Assembly (NCBI GenBank): GCA_016630905.1
Contig: WBMQ01000002.1
Coordinates: 992,001 to 1,056,000, forward strand
Direction of reading: 5' to 3'
Length of the DNA stretch: 64,000 nt
Source: Capillidium heterosporum
Lineage: Eukaryota; Entomophthoromycota; Entomophthoromycetes; Entomophthorales; Capillidiaceae
Both the position numbers and the translations under genes were made by a program. Numbering within the stretch: the first letter of the stretch is position 1; every line of letters begins with the position of its first letter. Below the pieces are notes generated by a model. The model had not been told where the DNA came from. It saw only the letters and a list, made by a program, of their open reading frames with translations, and made no database searches. This document shows, one piece after another, positions 48,061 through 61,479 of the stretch.

Positions 48061-49080
48061 GTTTGCTCGCTTCTTCTTTTTACTAAATTTAAGTTTTATA
48101 TAGGTTAGTAGATTCATCATTTTAGATAAAAAGAATAAATATAGAAGAAAAGTGTGTGAAAAACTGCAACTTTAACAAATATAACTAACAATGTTGATTC
48201 TAACGATGCATTTCAACGACATTTACTTTACCTGCTGTACCTCTGATTGTATGATAAAAGTTTCCAATACAGTGCTTTCGACAAATTTAAAGTCCCACTT
48301 AACGTGACATCACAATCAATATGACTAAAATGTCTAAAACTTTCAGTTTGGATTTGTAAGTTGACTCCAATGAGGCTTGGTTGATTGGTTTAAACTACTA
48401 AAGGTGGGCAATTTCCCGATTGATTCCTATCCACCTTTGTTCACGCTATTACTAACTCTCGAATTTAACCAAGCTTATCTTGACTTAGGGTAGTTTTATT
48501 GGCTGCTTTGTTTAGAGAATTTTTCTATTTCAGCATTGGGAAACTTTTGTCTCGAGGTTTTGTCAGCCCATTCTTTCGAAGTTTCGAAAGGCAAAGTCCG
48601 TTAGTAAATTCTAAAGTGGAATCCGAATGTACTGCTTGCAAAATTCAATAGAGTATTTGGTAGATTCCATAAAGTGGGTTAAATAGTATTTACTTTAGGT
48701 AATAAGCACATGTAGCTAAATCTACTAAAAGTCGTAATAGAACCCTAGAAAGCTTTCGTTAGATGCAATCGCATTCCTTTAACTTTTCACTACCAGATGA
48801 TTAATGAATCAATTACATTTCACAAAATAGTTTTGACAAACTAAACTCTGCTAATTGATTCATTACAAAACTTAGTTTGCAAGGAAACCCAAATAATTCA
48901 TAAAGGATTTCTTATGGTGAAAGGATAAGGTGGATTTTACTTATCGGAAAAAGAACTATATTTATGACATCATTTCTTTATCAAATTGTAGAATTTATCA
49001 GATCAATTTAGCACGATTTCAAAATTTCAAATTTCGATAAACTTTCAACTCAGGCTACAACAAAAGGAAAGTTCAAAGAA
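48061..49080. other. Divergent intergenic region between hexokinase and MMS19
   Basis: About 1 kb of AT-rich DNA between two divergent starts; it should contain both promoters. Apart from the TATA element near the hexokinase I see no defined sites or genes. Confidence 0.5.
48094..48102 (-). promoter_or_regulatory. TATA box of the hexokinase gene
   Basis: On the minus strand TATATAAAA sits 34 bases before ATG 48060, the same spacing as at the surface repeat-protein gene. It argues against the longer in-frame start at 48120. Confidence 0.45.
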
Positions 49081-52000
49081 TGGATGCCGCTATAGAACTA
49101 GAGCTTAACAGATACATGCTGAGTTTAAAGGAGCTTAGTGACAACGAGCTTAGTAGAGGAAGTTTAGATCGACTCGTCCAACGTATTTTTGTAAGATGTT
49201 AATCATGTATTAACTTTGAATATCAGTTGTAGAAAGTGGACAGACCACCTTGAAGAATTTAGTTCAGAGCTTAGAACGATATTTGGTAGCCCAGGATTCC
49301 GAGTTAAGAATCAATGGTAAATTTTACTTTTAAATAGTATGCCTTATTAGATTAGGGTTAACTTGCTTGACCGAGCTGCTGAAAAGTTTAAGTTCAAGTC
49401 TCAGTCGCCAGGACAGTAATTCGACTATAGTTAGATGGGTTTATTGACTTTAAATTATAGTTTCGGTATTTCTACAATTTTATTTGTCTCGTTTAGACGA
49501 CAAGGTCACTATAAAATCCAATTTGGATGGTTTACAAACCTTACAGAGCAATTTCAAGTTCGATAGCAGCGACACAGTTACTTTAATAACTACGTACTAT
49601 TTTGTTCTAAAAATATAGCTAATGGATATAATATAGTTTATTCTCGAAACTTAAAGTCCAGAGCCTTAACCGTAGTTTAAGGATGATTACCTTGAAGATT
49701 ATGGAGGTTGCACTCGATACCCACCTTATAGGTAAATTTAGTTTTCAAGATTCTTTAAACATTTTGTAATAGCTTTACAGGGTTTAGGAGATAACTTCCT
49801 CCAATTATTTTTGGAAGCTGTTCAAGGCGAGAAAGATCCTAGGAACATCGTATTTACTTTCCAGCTTCAGCTCAAGGTCATTACCAACTTCAACATCACC
49901 AACCTAGCCAAGGTAATTCTTAGAATGCACCTTCAAAATTCATTTTTGATCATAGGATTTCTTTGATGCCACATTCTGCTATTTCCCGATCACTTTTAAA
50001 GAGAACAAAGAAGATCCACTATCGGTTACCAGTCAGGATCTTAAGGTTGGACTAAAGTAATTTGGGTTTTTATATTAGTTTTTAACTTTTGATTAGAAAT
50101 ATTTTAGTGGCTACGACCCATTTTTCAATGTATATTTTACCAGCCCTAGTCGAGAAGCTAAAGTCGGACTACAACAAAGCCAAGGTACCCTTTGGAGCTA
50201 AAATCAAACTAAGAAGTGTAGGTGGATTCCCTTGAAGTCTTACTAGAAGGTCTATCGATTTACAACCCCAACTTCATTAACGGAATGTTCGAAGATCTTA
50301 TGAGCACTGTCATCAACGAAGTACATATTAATTGTATCATGACATTTTAAACCAAAATATTATGAAAGGTGTATTTGAATGATCCTACAATCAAGCCCAA
50401 GGGGTTGGAGGTGATCCAGGCGATATACGCCAGGCTTTATAGCTATGATGAACTGAAGTCGGTAGCGATACCTGCTACCCAACTCATTGATACCTCGGTT
50501 ACCAAATTGTTGGCTCGAGACGAAGATTCCTCAACCTCCGGCCAGATCCTAGTCGCTATCGCCAAGTCGCATCGTAAATATATCATTTTTTGTTGGATCT
50601 TAATATGTAATTAGCTATGGTCTGGGATGAAATTGGCAGCAAGGCATTGCCTAAATTATTGTTAGCACTCAATACTGCAACGGCAAATGACAAATTAATG
50701 TTTTTGAAGACATGTGTCGATTTGTTGAATGCCCTTCGTCAGGTGGTATCTAATGATATCAGTTTTGGTAGGGAACGCCATTAAGATCACTTTATTAATT
50801 TTCTCTTCCATATAGGTCCAAACCACCTAATGACAACATGTAATGTCACGCTAATCGACGCTCTTATGGCAGCTAGCTCGGACCCGAGCCTGGAACTGAG
50901 ACTGGTTGCTATTACTGGTTTCGCCAATTTGGTTCTGATTCCCAACTATCTGAGTGATCGTGAGGTACTTTTATGTTACCTACTTTAAATTTAACTTGGC
51001 TTAACTTTAGTCAGCTTACCTTGTCAGCCTACTCACCGAGACATTGAACAGTCCTATCGACGACCCACTGAGGTAATAATATATTCGATAATGAAATTCA
51101 ACTAAAGTGCAATTTAATTTGTTTTAGGCTGACTGGATTAGGAAATTTAGCTGCAGTTGCTCGAAACCGTCCTGCGCTCATAGTCGAGGTTACATTGGAA
51201 GTCTTTAAACAATGGGTCAGCGATGCTTTGAATTTTAAGCAGCTCGATGGGTGGCTTGAGGCCTTACATAGACTGGCCGATATCAGTATCAAAGTCAAAC
51301 AGGCCACCGTAAGGCTGATAGTAAGTTATGTCATCGACTTCCAGCGTAAGTTTTTAAGTTTATATTTTGCCTAATGTGGAATAGAATCCAACCCAACGTC
51401 CGTCACCCAACCGTTGGCTCAAATCGCCATGCTAAATATGCTGATTAAGTTAGTTGATGGACAGCATGAGACTACTGAGACGACAGACTTGAAGCTAGAT
51501 TTGGTTGCAAATATAGTTAACCCGATCGTCGCCTATCTCATCAACCAGCTGAGCACGTCAACACACTTATTTGACTCAAACGTCCTCCAAGCTTGTGCAC
51601 AACTTATAACATCAGTTGTTATTCAACTCGACCTTTCCAACCAGCAGCAACTTTTCAATAATTTCTGTGGCTTGTTTAGAGTCGGTGATCTACCCTCGAC
51701 TTGGTTTGGCCTGGATACTTCAAACTTTGATCCATTCCGTGTCCATACCATCAAAGGTAGTCCTTACACTGGTGTGGATCAAATGCTGCTACCTATATTT
51801 TCGGCCATACTAGCAGGTATCCGTCCTCAGGTACTTATTCTTAATATTGATTTGAAGCTTTATAACTTATTTTTGGGTTGCTTTTTCTTTTATTATAGGT
51901 TCAATTCCCGAATTCTGGGTTCAGTTTTGAAACTTTTGTTGAGGTTGTTGTCGCTTTGGCCCTCGACAACAACATTGACGCCTACATCAGTCCTATGTTA

Positions 52001-53010
52001 GCTATACTCGTGAATAAATGGTTGGTTGGTAAGCTTTATAAACCGATTGGTATTTGAACTAATTATTTAGCTGAGGGATACATCTCATTGGTTCAACACT
52101 GTCTGGATAGATTGCTCATGCTAATTGAAGATACCAAGTTCCCAATTGTGCAAAGAACTTCGGCTGCCAACCTTACCATTTGGGTAAATAACATTTTGTT
52201 TAATTTCCAATCGCTGAGCTTTTGCTGTATAGATAATCAAAGGCCTCATCGTCCAAGGACACCAAATTGGCTTCCAAACCTTGAATCGACTTCTCAAAAA
52301 CATGGATGACCCTCAGCTGTCCCAGGCCTTAGTGGGTAAGTTTGGAGTCCTGGGTCAAGATTCCACCTTGGTACTTGGCACAAAAACATTTGCTGTAATA
52401 AGACGTCTCTATCGCCAGCGTCTTTTCCAGCAAATTCTTCAGGTTGTGGATTCGGATTCTGACGATACAGGTGATGGTAGTGGGAGTCTTGCCAGACTGG
52501 GAGCATTGACGGAGGTCTTGCAGCATATGCCACCTAGTGTCGTCACTAACGCTGCCGATCGGGTAAGAAGCTACTAAGCGATTTTTTGCATATATTTTAA
52601 CACTTTGTTAGTTGGTGCCGCTACTGGCTACCAGTCTCACCTTAAATAGTAAACCAGCCACTCAGCTAGTGGCTCTTAAACTGCTACCTGAGCTCATCAA
52701 CCCCAACAATCGAACTGCCTTGTCTAATCGGTTGGTTGACCCACTTCTACCTCTAGTTGATCCAATTGGGAACAGCGTTGAGCTTCGTGTACATGCCTTG
52801 AAATGCCTTGCCTGCTTGGACGTTCAAGGACTTGGACATGCTAGAAACAAAGTTTTGGAGACAGTGGAAAGGGCTTTAGATGATAAGAAGAGGGTTGTTA
52901 GGACGGAGGCTATCAAGTGTAAGAGAGTATGGTAAGTATTTAGTTTTATTTAATGATGGGTTTGAGCATGATACTAAATCAACCATTCTTTTAGGAAACC
53001 AATCGGATAA
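49081..53010 (+). CDS. MMS19: MMS19 homologue, CIA targeting-complex HEAT-repeat protein
   Basis: About twenty short exons, roughly 1,000 residues, from ATG 49081 to TAA 53008-53010. MMS19 with Ciao1 and Ciao2B delivers 4Fe-4S clusters to nuclear DNA-repair and replication enzymes. The N-terminal block aligns in order with human MMS19: SGQTTLKNLVQSLE, LGDNFLQLFLEAVQGEKDPR, FDATFCYFPITFKENKEDP, LVEKLKSDYNKAKVDSLEVL. HEAT repeats follow. The C-terminus reads VHALKCLACLD and RALDDKKRVVRTEAIKCKRVW, ending KPIG, like the human tail. Nearly all junctions keep phase with GT-AG introns of 36-70 bases. The first intron, from 49191, is ambiguous: the acceptor at 49244 (GTGGACAG) keeps frame, while an upstream TAG would keep the conserved SGQ but break frame. 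Introns are denser here than in any other gene of the window. Confidence 0.85.
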
Positions 53011-53943
53011 GCTTTAGTGGTGAGGATGAAGTTCTCTGTTGGATGAGTGTAGTAATGATGCTTAGCCATATAATAAAAGGCCTATTAAACTAAAGAAATT
53101 TATATAGTTTTGAGCTTTAGCTTGATAGATTAAGTTGTATGTTTAAATTTTAGCTATATTAAGCGGTAGCTTCGAAAATATTGGAATCTGTACTTCAGTA
53201 GAGTATTTCAAAATATTAGCTTTACCACTTGGAAATAAGTCAAACTTGAGCGACTATTCCAATATAGATAGGTCGCCCATTGATCTCGCTATTTGGTAGG
53301 GCTTAGCCTGCTTTATTTGCTAGCAAATGCATTGTTGATCTTTACCAACCTTCGAATGGTGTATGGATAACTCCATTCACCCAGTATCAAAACATAAGGC
53401 AAGTTCATCCACACTAGCATGTGATTCTTTTACTGGATGATACAATCAACTTGGGGATTCTGCCTACTGAAAAATAAAGTTACTTTATCGAAACTTGAAA
53501 AGCATGGGGCCAATGAGGTGTGGATCTCATCCCAAACCACTTGTGTGGACAGAAGCTTTACTATGTTTAATTAATTCTAGCTCAAAAAATAGGACCATGC
53601 TATGATTTAATTCTAGATATATTTAGCAAGACTAGCTCTTTTAAACACTTAAGCTTGCAACACCATATCTTCCGGGCATAAGGCGACTATAACAACAGCA
53701 AGTATAAATAAGCGTTTACTATCGATCATTGGTTTCTGCCCAATATATCCAATTCATTACGGTTGGTTAAGGAATTCGTAGGTTTAATACAAACAATACC
53801 ATTGCTCAAGGTATCTTTTCTATAGCATACTTTATACATTTGAATTGAAATTCTATTTATCAATTAAATAATTTTAATTAACTTGTTTTTAGTATAGGGT
53901 TTTTCTTACTTAAAATCATCCAAAACTATATCCATTTAAAGCA
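53011..53943. other. Intergenic region
   Basis: About 930 AT-rich bases between MMS19 and the WNK kinase, same strand. No gene-like frames or RNA genes seen. Confidence 0.5.
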
Positions 53944-56374
53944 ATGTCAGTACATTTCGAGGACAACGACTCTAGCGAAAATGAACAGGGTATGCCTAGT
54001 CTACTGAGATCTTCCCTGCAACAAAAGTCGTCGCCCGAATTTTATAGATCTGCAATAACCGAAGATTTATTTAGTCCATTTAAAGATAAAGTACGGTCGA
54101 ATGATGGGAACGAAGTTGCTAGCTCAACCTCTAAGTTAATTGCTGAGAAAATTGTCGAACTCGGTCCTAAAGGAAGATATGCTAAAGTAAAGTTATACAT
54201 GTGAAAGTGCTAATTTTTTAGCTTAATACTTTACTGGGTAAAGGTGCCTATAAAATAGTTTATAAGGCTATAGATCGCGAGGAAGGATACGAAGTAGCTT
54301 GGAATTGCTTTCAGGTAATTACTTAGAAATGCCATTGGTTGACTTTTGTAGCATACGACTAAAGCCGAGTATATGGATTTCAGCTCCGAAATAGAAATAT
54401 TAACCAAAGTTCGACACCCTAATATTATAGCCTTCCATGACTGTTGGTACAACAACAATGAGTTTATATTTATCACCGAGCTAATGACTTCCGGGACCCT
54501 TAGAGAGTAATTGAATTTGCAAGTTTATATTAATGGATTTAGATATATACATAAGCTACAACTCCCCAATACTAAAATCGTTAAGCGATGGTCTCGACAG
54601 ATACTCAAAGGCCTGACCTATCTCCATTCCCACGATCCGCCCATTATTCATCGAGACATCAAATGTGATAATATTTTCATCAATGGAGCCCATGGCGAAG
54701 TCAAAATTGGTGATATGGGCACTGCTAAAATGAAACTGGGAAAGAAGTACACCGTCATCGGTATTTCTCGTTTTATTCTTGACTAACATATTTCAGGTAC
54801 ACCCGAGTTTATGGCGCCTGAGATGTACGAGGAGCGTGGATACAGTGAAAAAGTTGACATCTATGCCTTTGGTATGTGCTTGCTTGAAATGGTCACTGGA
54901 GAATATCCGTATTCGGAATGTAGTAACGCTGCCCAGGTTTATAGGAGGGTTTCGCAGGTAATAACCTAATAACATAACACTGATATTTTCAAGGGAATAA
55001 AACCAGAGTGTTTTAGCAAGGTACAAGTCCCGGAAATCCTCAGCTTGATAACTAATTGCATTGCACCTGAAAATGAACGGTAGTTTAACACCATCTATAG
55101 ATAGTTAATTTTTTAGACTTAATGCACAAGAAGTCCTAGAACACCCTTTCCTCGCTGTCGATCCTGAAGTTGTACTACTCACCAAAGATTCCAAGAAACA
55201 TTTGTTTTTCCAAGTTGTCTTTAAAGGTACCGATAAGCTATCAGTGAAGTTTGAGTTCAACGTCGATTCCGATACGGCTGAAGACGTTGTAAAAGAAATG
55301 GTAATTATATCATTTAATATATTTTGACTCTTTTAGATTGATGAGCAAGTCCTCCCACAAAGATTCCAATATCTTATAACTTTCGAAATTAACCGAATTC
55401 TGAGGGATCTTAACCGTCCAACTTTAGAGGAATCAAGTAGTACCAAGGAGGACCATCATACCTGGCATAAGTCGCGTGGAATCGAAGAGGAGCTATCTAA
55501 TGCCAAAAAGGAACTGGCCTTAGCTGCTGAACGGGCAACTGAGGCCGAGAAGAAGGCCGAGATTTCAGAACAGAGAGCTCGGGACGCAGAAGAACGCAGT
55601 AAACCTGTGGGCTTTTCCACCTCCAACAAAGAATCAAATCATATCAAATCGAGTTCAGTATCTTCTATACCCATCCCTGGAAAATCAGCACCTTCCGAGA
55701 AAAGTCAAGATTCGCAAGGCTCTTATAGTGGAGTGAGCTCTGGGCGAAACTTAATTTACAGCGCCCTGAAGATGCTAAGGGGCGATAAAAATGAAGAGCA
55801 AGGACCTTCGAGTTCACCACCTGATCTTCCACCAAACAACCAAAGTATGTCGCTAAGCAACGGGGCCAATTTACACCGAAGGCACACCAACCCCGACAGT
55901 TTCCAGTACGACACCGATATGACACTTTCTAGCAAAGGTATAACTGATTCTGCAGTTTTTAAAGACGGCAGCACGTCTCCTACATCCTTACCCTCTCACA
56001 CAACCACTCCCCCTCCATTAGAATATGCAGATGACTGTCCCATTGAAGAATTTGTTTATGATACCGCCATGCTGACGAACCGTGGCCAAGACAAAGCTTC
56101 AGAATGGCTCGTTAAACTCAAAGCCCAAGACGTTATAACAGTTGGTGATCTAAGGGACCTGTTGGAAGAAGACTGGGCTGGTCTCGGACTAACCGTCTTT
56201 GCGAGCCGTTCCCTACGCAACTGCCTACGAGGTAGGCACACCCGAAGTCCAAAGCAGTCACTCCGGTTTCCCTCCATCACGCCCACCGGAACCGTCCATG
56301 GCATGGACTCCCTAACCCTCCCCGACACATTGGCCATCAAATCGCTCTCCAAAGCTGATGGAGCTGGTAACTAA
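53944..56374 (+). CDS. WNK (with-no-lysine) protein kinase with OSR1_C-like and SAM-like domains
   Basis: Eight exons (53944-54186, 54222-54314, 54352-54506, 54543-54760, 54797-54957, 54994-55079, 55117-55300, 55337-56374) give 725 residues. WNK kinases lack the usual strand-3 Lys (here EVAWN, as in plants) and use a Lys in the glycine loop ([12 protein letters not shown], Lys92). Other WNK signatures are [51 protein letters not shown] and [17 protein letters not shown]. Residues about 347-410 ([18 protein letters not shown]...QYLITFEI) match the OSR1_C/PF2-like domain that binds RFxV peptides. A coiled coil lies at about 430-472. A helical SAM-like segment at about 612-685 ([19 protein letters not shown]) follows a Ser/Pro-rich linker. 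The DFG-equivalent is DMG at 221-223, followed by Thr224, where animal WNKs have DLGL. WNKs regulate ion transport and cell volume in animals; the fungal role is not clear to me. Confidence 0.92.
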
Positions 56375-57739
56375 AACAACCTGAACTTAGCTAAACTTTG
56401 TATTCTAGGTAGTATCAGTTCAGAGTCTCTATAGGTCGATTTAGTTCATAAGTTGTGTATTTATGCGATCCTTTAGCTTCAGATTAACTAACCATCATAA
56501 TCGCTTCAACTCTTGGCTGCTGAGGAAGGGTTGAAAATTCTGGTTTACTTTTAAAATTTTCTACTGCTTGAGACTGCTGAGGATTGGCGTCCGTTTCAAT
56601 AAGTCTCGCCTAGTTCTATTCAAGCTCCTGAAACTAAAATATATGTTTAATACGTATATGCTATATTTCTATACAGCACATTTAGATTTAAATTTATTAG
56701 GTTAAATTAATTGAAATATTCTAAATATTCAAGCTCAATTCTATTCAAATGTCGGTTCAATTATGGTAGTAATTTCCCACCATGATAGTTGTAGAATGAT
56801 TTGTAAAATAAGTTTAAAATGGTTAACTTTGATGTGGGTTTTGAGTTTTAAAATATATCAATTTTTAACAGGCCTACCAAAATATAAATATAGACGTGTA
56901 GATATACAAAGTTTTTATTTTATCTCTCTGGTTAATAGTTACCCTATATTTATAACAGTGTACTAGCTCAAGTATATTACTAAACTCGGCTATTTAATCC
57001 AATAATGCATATATATTCCTACTTGTTCTATGCAGCCTCTAGTAGATATTTTGAAAATAGACTTCACCTTATGGCTTTTCAAATTTATAGTGGCTTAGTA
57101 GATTAGGCAATCACTCCAACCATTTGAAATTCTGGTTGATAAAAGCCTAATTCTTTATAAATTATAAACAACCACTCAGGCCATTTGCTTGTAGTTAATC
57201 GTTGGTACTGTTAATAAAACTATCCAAAACAGAAATAAATATAAACCAGTTTATTTCAAGCACAAGAATTTAAGATATCATACTATAGATTCTCAACTTT
57301 CAAAGATGGCTGGTATCATGAGCAGTACCAATTAGATTATATATATATTGAATGGCAAGCTGCAGAAAAAACAACATATAATTGATCTGCACTTATATAG
57401 TAAATGTGATGTGTCTACTAAATATTAATAGCCTAGGTTAAATACTAGATACTTTAGCAAAACTAATAGGAAAAGAACAAACTTGATGTTTAGCACGTAT
57501 ACGTCAGTAAATCCAAGAGAAAGCATCGAAATGAATCATAAACTTACTACAAATAATAACAATTAGAATTGATACGTTTGTATTATATTAAATCGGTGTT
57601 ATTTTATTCCTTTCATGAGACTTCGAAGCATCATTAAAAGCTGCAGGGGATGGCTTTTATATGCCTAAAGTCCGGATTAATATAGCATTGGAAACAAAAG
57701 GTACCTTATAAGCGTTAAGTGTAGTAATGTTAAAGTGAG
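56375..57739. other. Convergent intergenic region
   Basis: About 1.36 kb of AT-rich DNA between the WNK stop and the Rac1 stop. Frames such as 56763-56966 have no recognisable features. No gene supported. Confidence 0.5.
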
Positions 57740-58436
<697 letters not shown>

Positions 58437-61400
58437 GTTAAAAGGTATATAAATTAGGTAGGGTTGCTATAGAGATGAGTATTAAGGCGTGATATAAACT
58501 ATATTCCACTCCAATAAGTCTAAATATTTTGATGGATTTGGGGAAAGGTTGGATTAATAGTTCCTCCTTAATTCACCATTCTTGTGTTTTAGCTGTTTCC
58601 ACGCCACCAATGCTCCAATAGAATTGAGTGGAATGGGTCTGATTAGCAAAACTCCATTCAATTTTAATGGATTTTATGCGACTACCTTCATTGAATTGAA
58701 GGTTCTTTATACGCTGCAACCAATAAGATGGTGGGGTTTATATTGAATTGGTTGTCCAGCTTCGAATTTATTGGCTTTTATGATTCTCTCGGATAATTAA
58801 TACTAACTGAACAAACGTTCCAACAGCGTTATCTTTATGGTAACGTTCGCGTTATGGCCAAATGGCAAAAATTAGAGTAGATATTGCTATACCTTTATTT
58901 GGACTATCGAATAAGTGTTGTTATGGTGTTTATGTTTTCAATATACTAGGAATTCCAAGTATATATTTTTTAATAAAGAAAATCGGATGCTTTTAAAAAG
59001 TAGTTTATTTTATGGCTCAATAATAAATTTCGATGCTAGACTAACTATACTAGCACCACTACTTTTATCCTATAGAAATTTAATTAAATTTCTATAACTA
59101 TTTATGTTGATTGGGTATAATAATAAATAGCTTGTTAAATACCAATATTAGTTATTTTCTTGAATAAATAATTAAAACTGTATTTTATATTTCTACTTTT
59201 AATTATCTTTTTAGGAATTACTATACATTAAAATAATATATTGAAGATTTTAAAAATTACCAATCTAAACTAATTCTTTATAATATTCTAACTTTGCAAA
59301 AATCCAAGTTAAATAATAGAAAGTTTATAAAGCATAGCAACACATCCTCTATTTAACCCGGTTGAGGATGAGTTAGCACTAGTAGATAAATAACAAGCTT
59401 ATCAACACAATCAAGACAGATGCAATCGAGTTACTTTTAAAAGTTTCAATATAAGTATACTGAAGCAGACCTTTAGCATCCAAATTAATATTACTAGCCT
59501 CCTTCAATAAGCTTAAGCTTGTCTTCAATTTAGTCCTACTTAAGCTAGACATTAGTCGATTCTCTGGCATTATACCATACAGCAGGTTAAATTATAGTCA
59601 AGATTATAATTAAGATTTACAGGCAAAGCTGTATAAAACAAACTTATAGCTTTGATCAAAGTAACAAATTTATACAGTTCATTGATACTTGCATCAGATC
59701 GCTATCTAATTTATTGATAGACTGCATTAGTTTTCAAAAACCTAATAAATACACTTGAGTCTCAATTTACAAGATCTACTTTCACTCCAATCCCTTTGAA
59801 ATCTGGATATATGATTGGCCTCACCCAAGTAGTTTAGATTCTTGCTTTGCTTTTTTGAACCTGATATACTACGTCGACTTTACTTTCAGTAGCTATACAT
59901 TTGCTATAAAGTAGCATAGTATGAAGAAATATATACCTACAAGCCCAAGTTATCTCTTGAAAGTTGTTGGGTAGTTGGTAAGGGAAATGACTCGGTTAAA
60001 GATAATGTTTCTAAGAGGTAAAGATTCGTAATTTTTTGAAATAGTGCATGTTCAGCAAGTATAAATTCACTTTCCTATTTATTGCATTTATTTTTTGATG
60101 GCTAGTGGTAGAATTCGATGATTCGAGTCACATTTACTATCTAGTCCAAGCAGAGTGATACCTTAGCCAGATTGGTCCTATCTTTAAAAGTAGTTATTGA
60201 TAGGAAGATTGGAACGATCATTGAGTTGCATCTATTGAAATTATATAGCACGTAGTCCATAGCATGCATGTTTAACTTTCATATCCACTGGGCAAGGTTG
60301 GCACCTTCAAGTTAGACATTATATAAGAGTACTGCTCTATATTTATGCTTTGCATATAGTATATTAATTTCCCAATAAAAACAAAACTATCATATATTAA
60401 GCTTTTGGTACGTATGTTTTGACATATAGCTTGTCAAGTAACAGTATAAAAGATAAAGGATATAATTGTGTTTGATTATTTCAACCACAGAAAACCAAAG
60501 TTTTGATTTAAACTTTGGCCTCTTGTCCAGATTTGAAAGGCAACTTGTTAGCACTCAAAGTTAGTGAGGAAGCTACACTAGCCAATATAGTATTGAAAGC
60601 GATTATTCATACTATAGATGTAAGTTTAGTTATATTGATGGATGTGTATCCGACCTTATACCTACATCAAATATATTTATATTTCACCAATGTCTATATC
60701 TTTTATGCTTATGAATACTTACCCTACTCAATACCTGTATCTACGTCAAAGCCATCTATCATCTCAAACATTCTGAGCTTCAACAGATTTATACACTATT
60801 TGACATTTTTATCAAACTTTGCTGATCATTCAGAAATATCTTAAATGAGTTATAGGCTGCAAAACGCAGAAAATATCAAGACAGTGTACCTTACCTTTGC
60901 TTCTCAAGTGGTTTGATATTCCAAGTTGAAGGTACTGGCCAACGGTGTGGATTTTAAAGTATTTGGATTACTAACACTAATTTAATAAATTGTGCAATTC
61001 ATGGTACTCATTAGATAGAGCACCGATCTAATAACTGATATACTATGTTTTTATCACATTGTCCATCGGTTCGGTGCTATATCGGACTTGTGCCACAAGG
61101 GATACTGATATATATATGTGGCCTATGAGCACGTTATTGAAATACAAAAACTAGAATGCAGTAACTTGGATTATAAATCTATGGTCGGCCTGCACCGTTT
61201 AACCTAGACCTTCATAGGCACAGCTTACATTTCACCACCATTATGCAAGTTGTATTTGGCTTGGATCCATTCTTTCAGGATTTACATTACTTCCAATATA
61301 GATCTAAATTTGGTTAGAGTACAAAGGTTTCAGTTTAGACTGGATTCGAAGCAGCCAATGGAATGCAAGCAAGCACGGAATCCGGGTACTTTAATGGACG

Positions 61401-61479
61401 GAGACTTTAGCTTGTCAATTTAAAAGATTTCCTTTCCAGCTTAAAGACAAAGTGCAACCTTCTTTCAACAACCAAAAGT
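58437..61479. other. 3 kb AT-rich region with at most weak coding candidates
   Basis: Long, very AT-rich stretch between the divergent Rac1 and Cdc14-like genes. It holds a candidate small membrane protein at 59379-59570 (listed separately) and an exon-like piece at 60531-60619, bounded by TTGTCCAG and GTAAGT, for which I cannot find flanking exons. The rest shows no coding signal and no transposon ends that I can see. Confidence 0.4.
59379..59570 (-). CDS. Possible small tail-anchored membrane protein (hypothetical)
   Basis: A 63-codon frame starting at a real ATG (59570). The N-terminal 45 residues are amphipathic and basic (NRLMSSLSRTKLKTSLSLLK), and the protein ends in a hydrophobic segment (SIASVLIVLISLLFIY) immediately before the stop. 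That is the layout of tail-anchored proteins. I do not recognise a family, and no upstream exon is evident. A chance frame in AT-rich DNA is a real alternative. Confidence 0.25.
   Translation of the reverse strand: MPENRLMSSLSRTKLKTSLSLLKEASNINLDAKGLLQYTYIETFKSNSIASVLIVLISLLFIY

Noticed and set aside
48060-48120. Longer hexokinase start with a Lys-rich head
   Set aside because: The added segment contains a TATATAAAA element and adds no hexokinase feature.
60097-60135. tRNA-like A-box stretch (GGCTAGTGGTAGAATTC) followed by GATTCGAGTC
   Set aside because: The two boxes are only a few bases apart, with no room for anticodon and variable arms, and no acceptor stem pairs.
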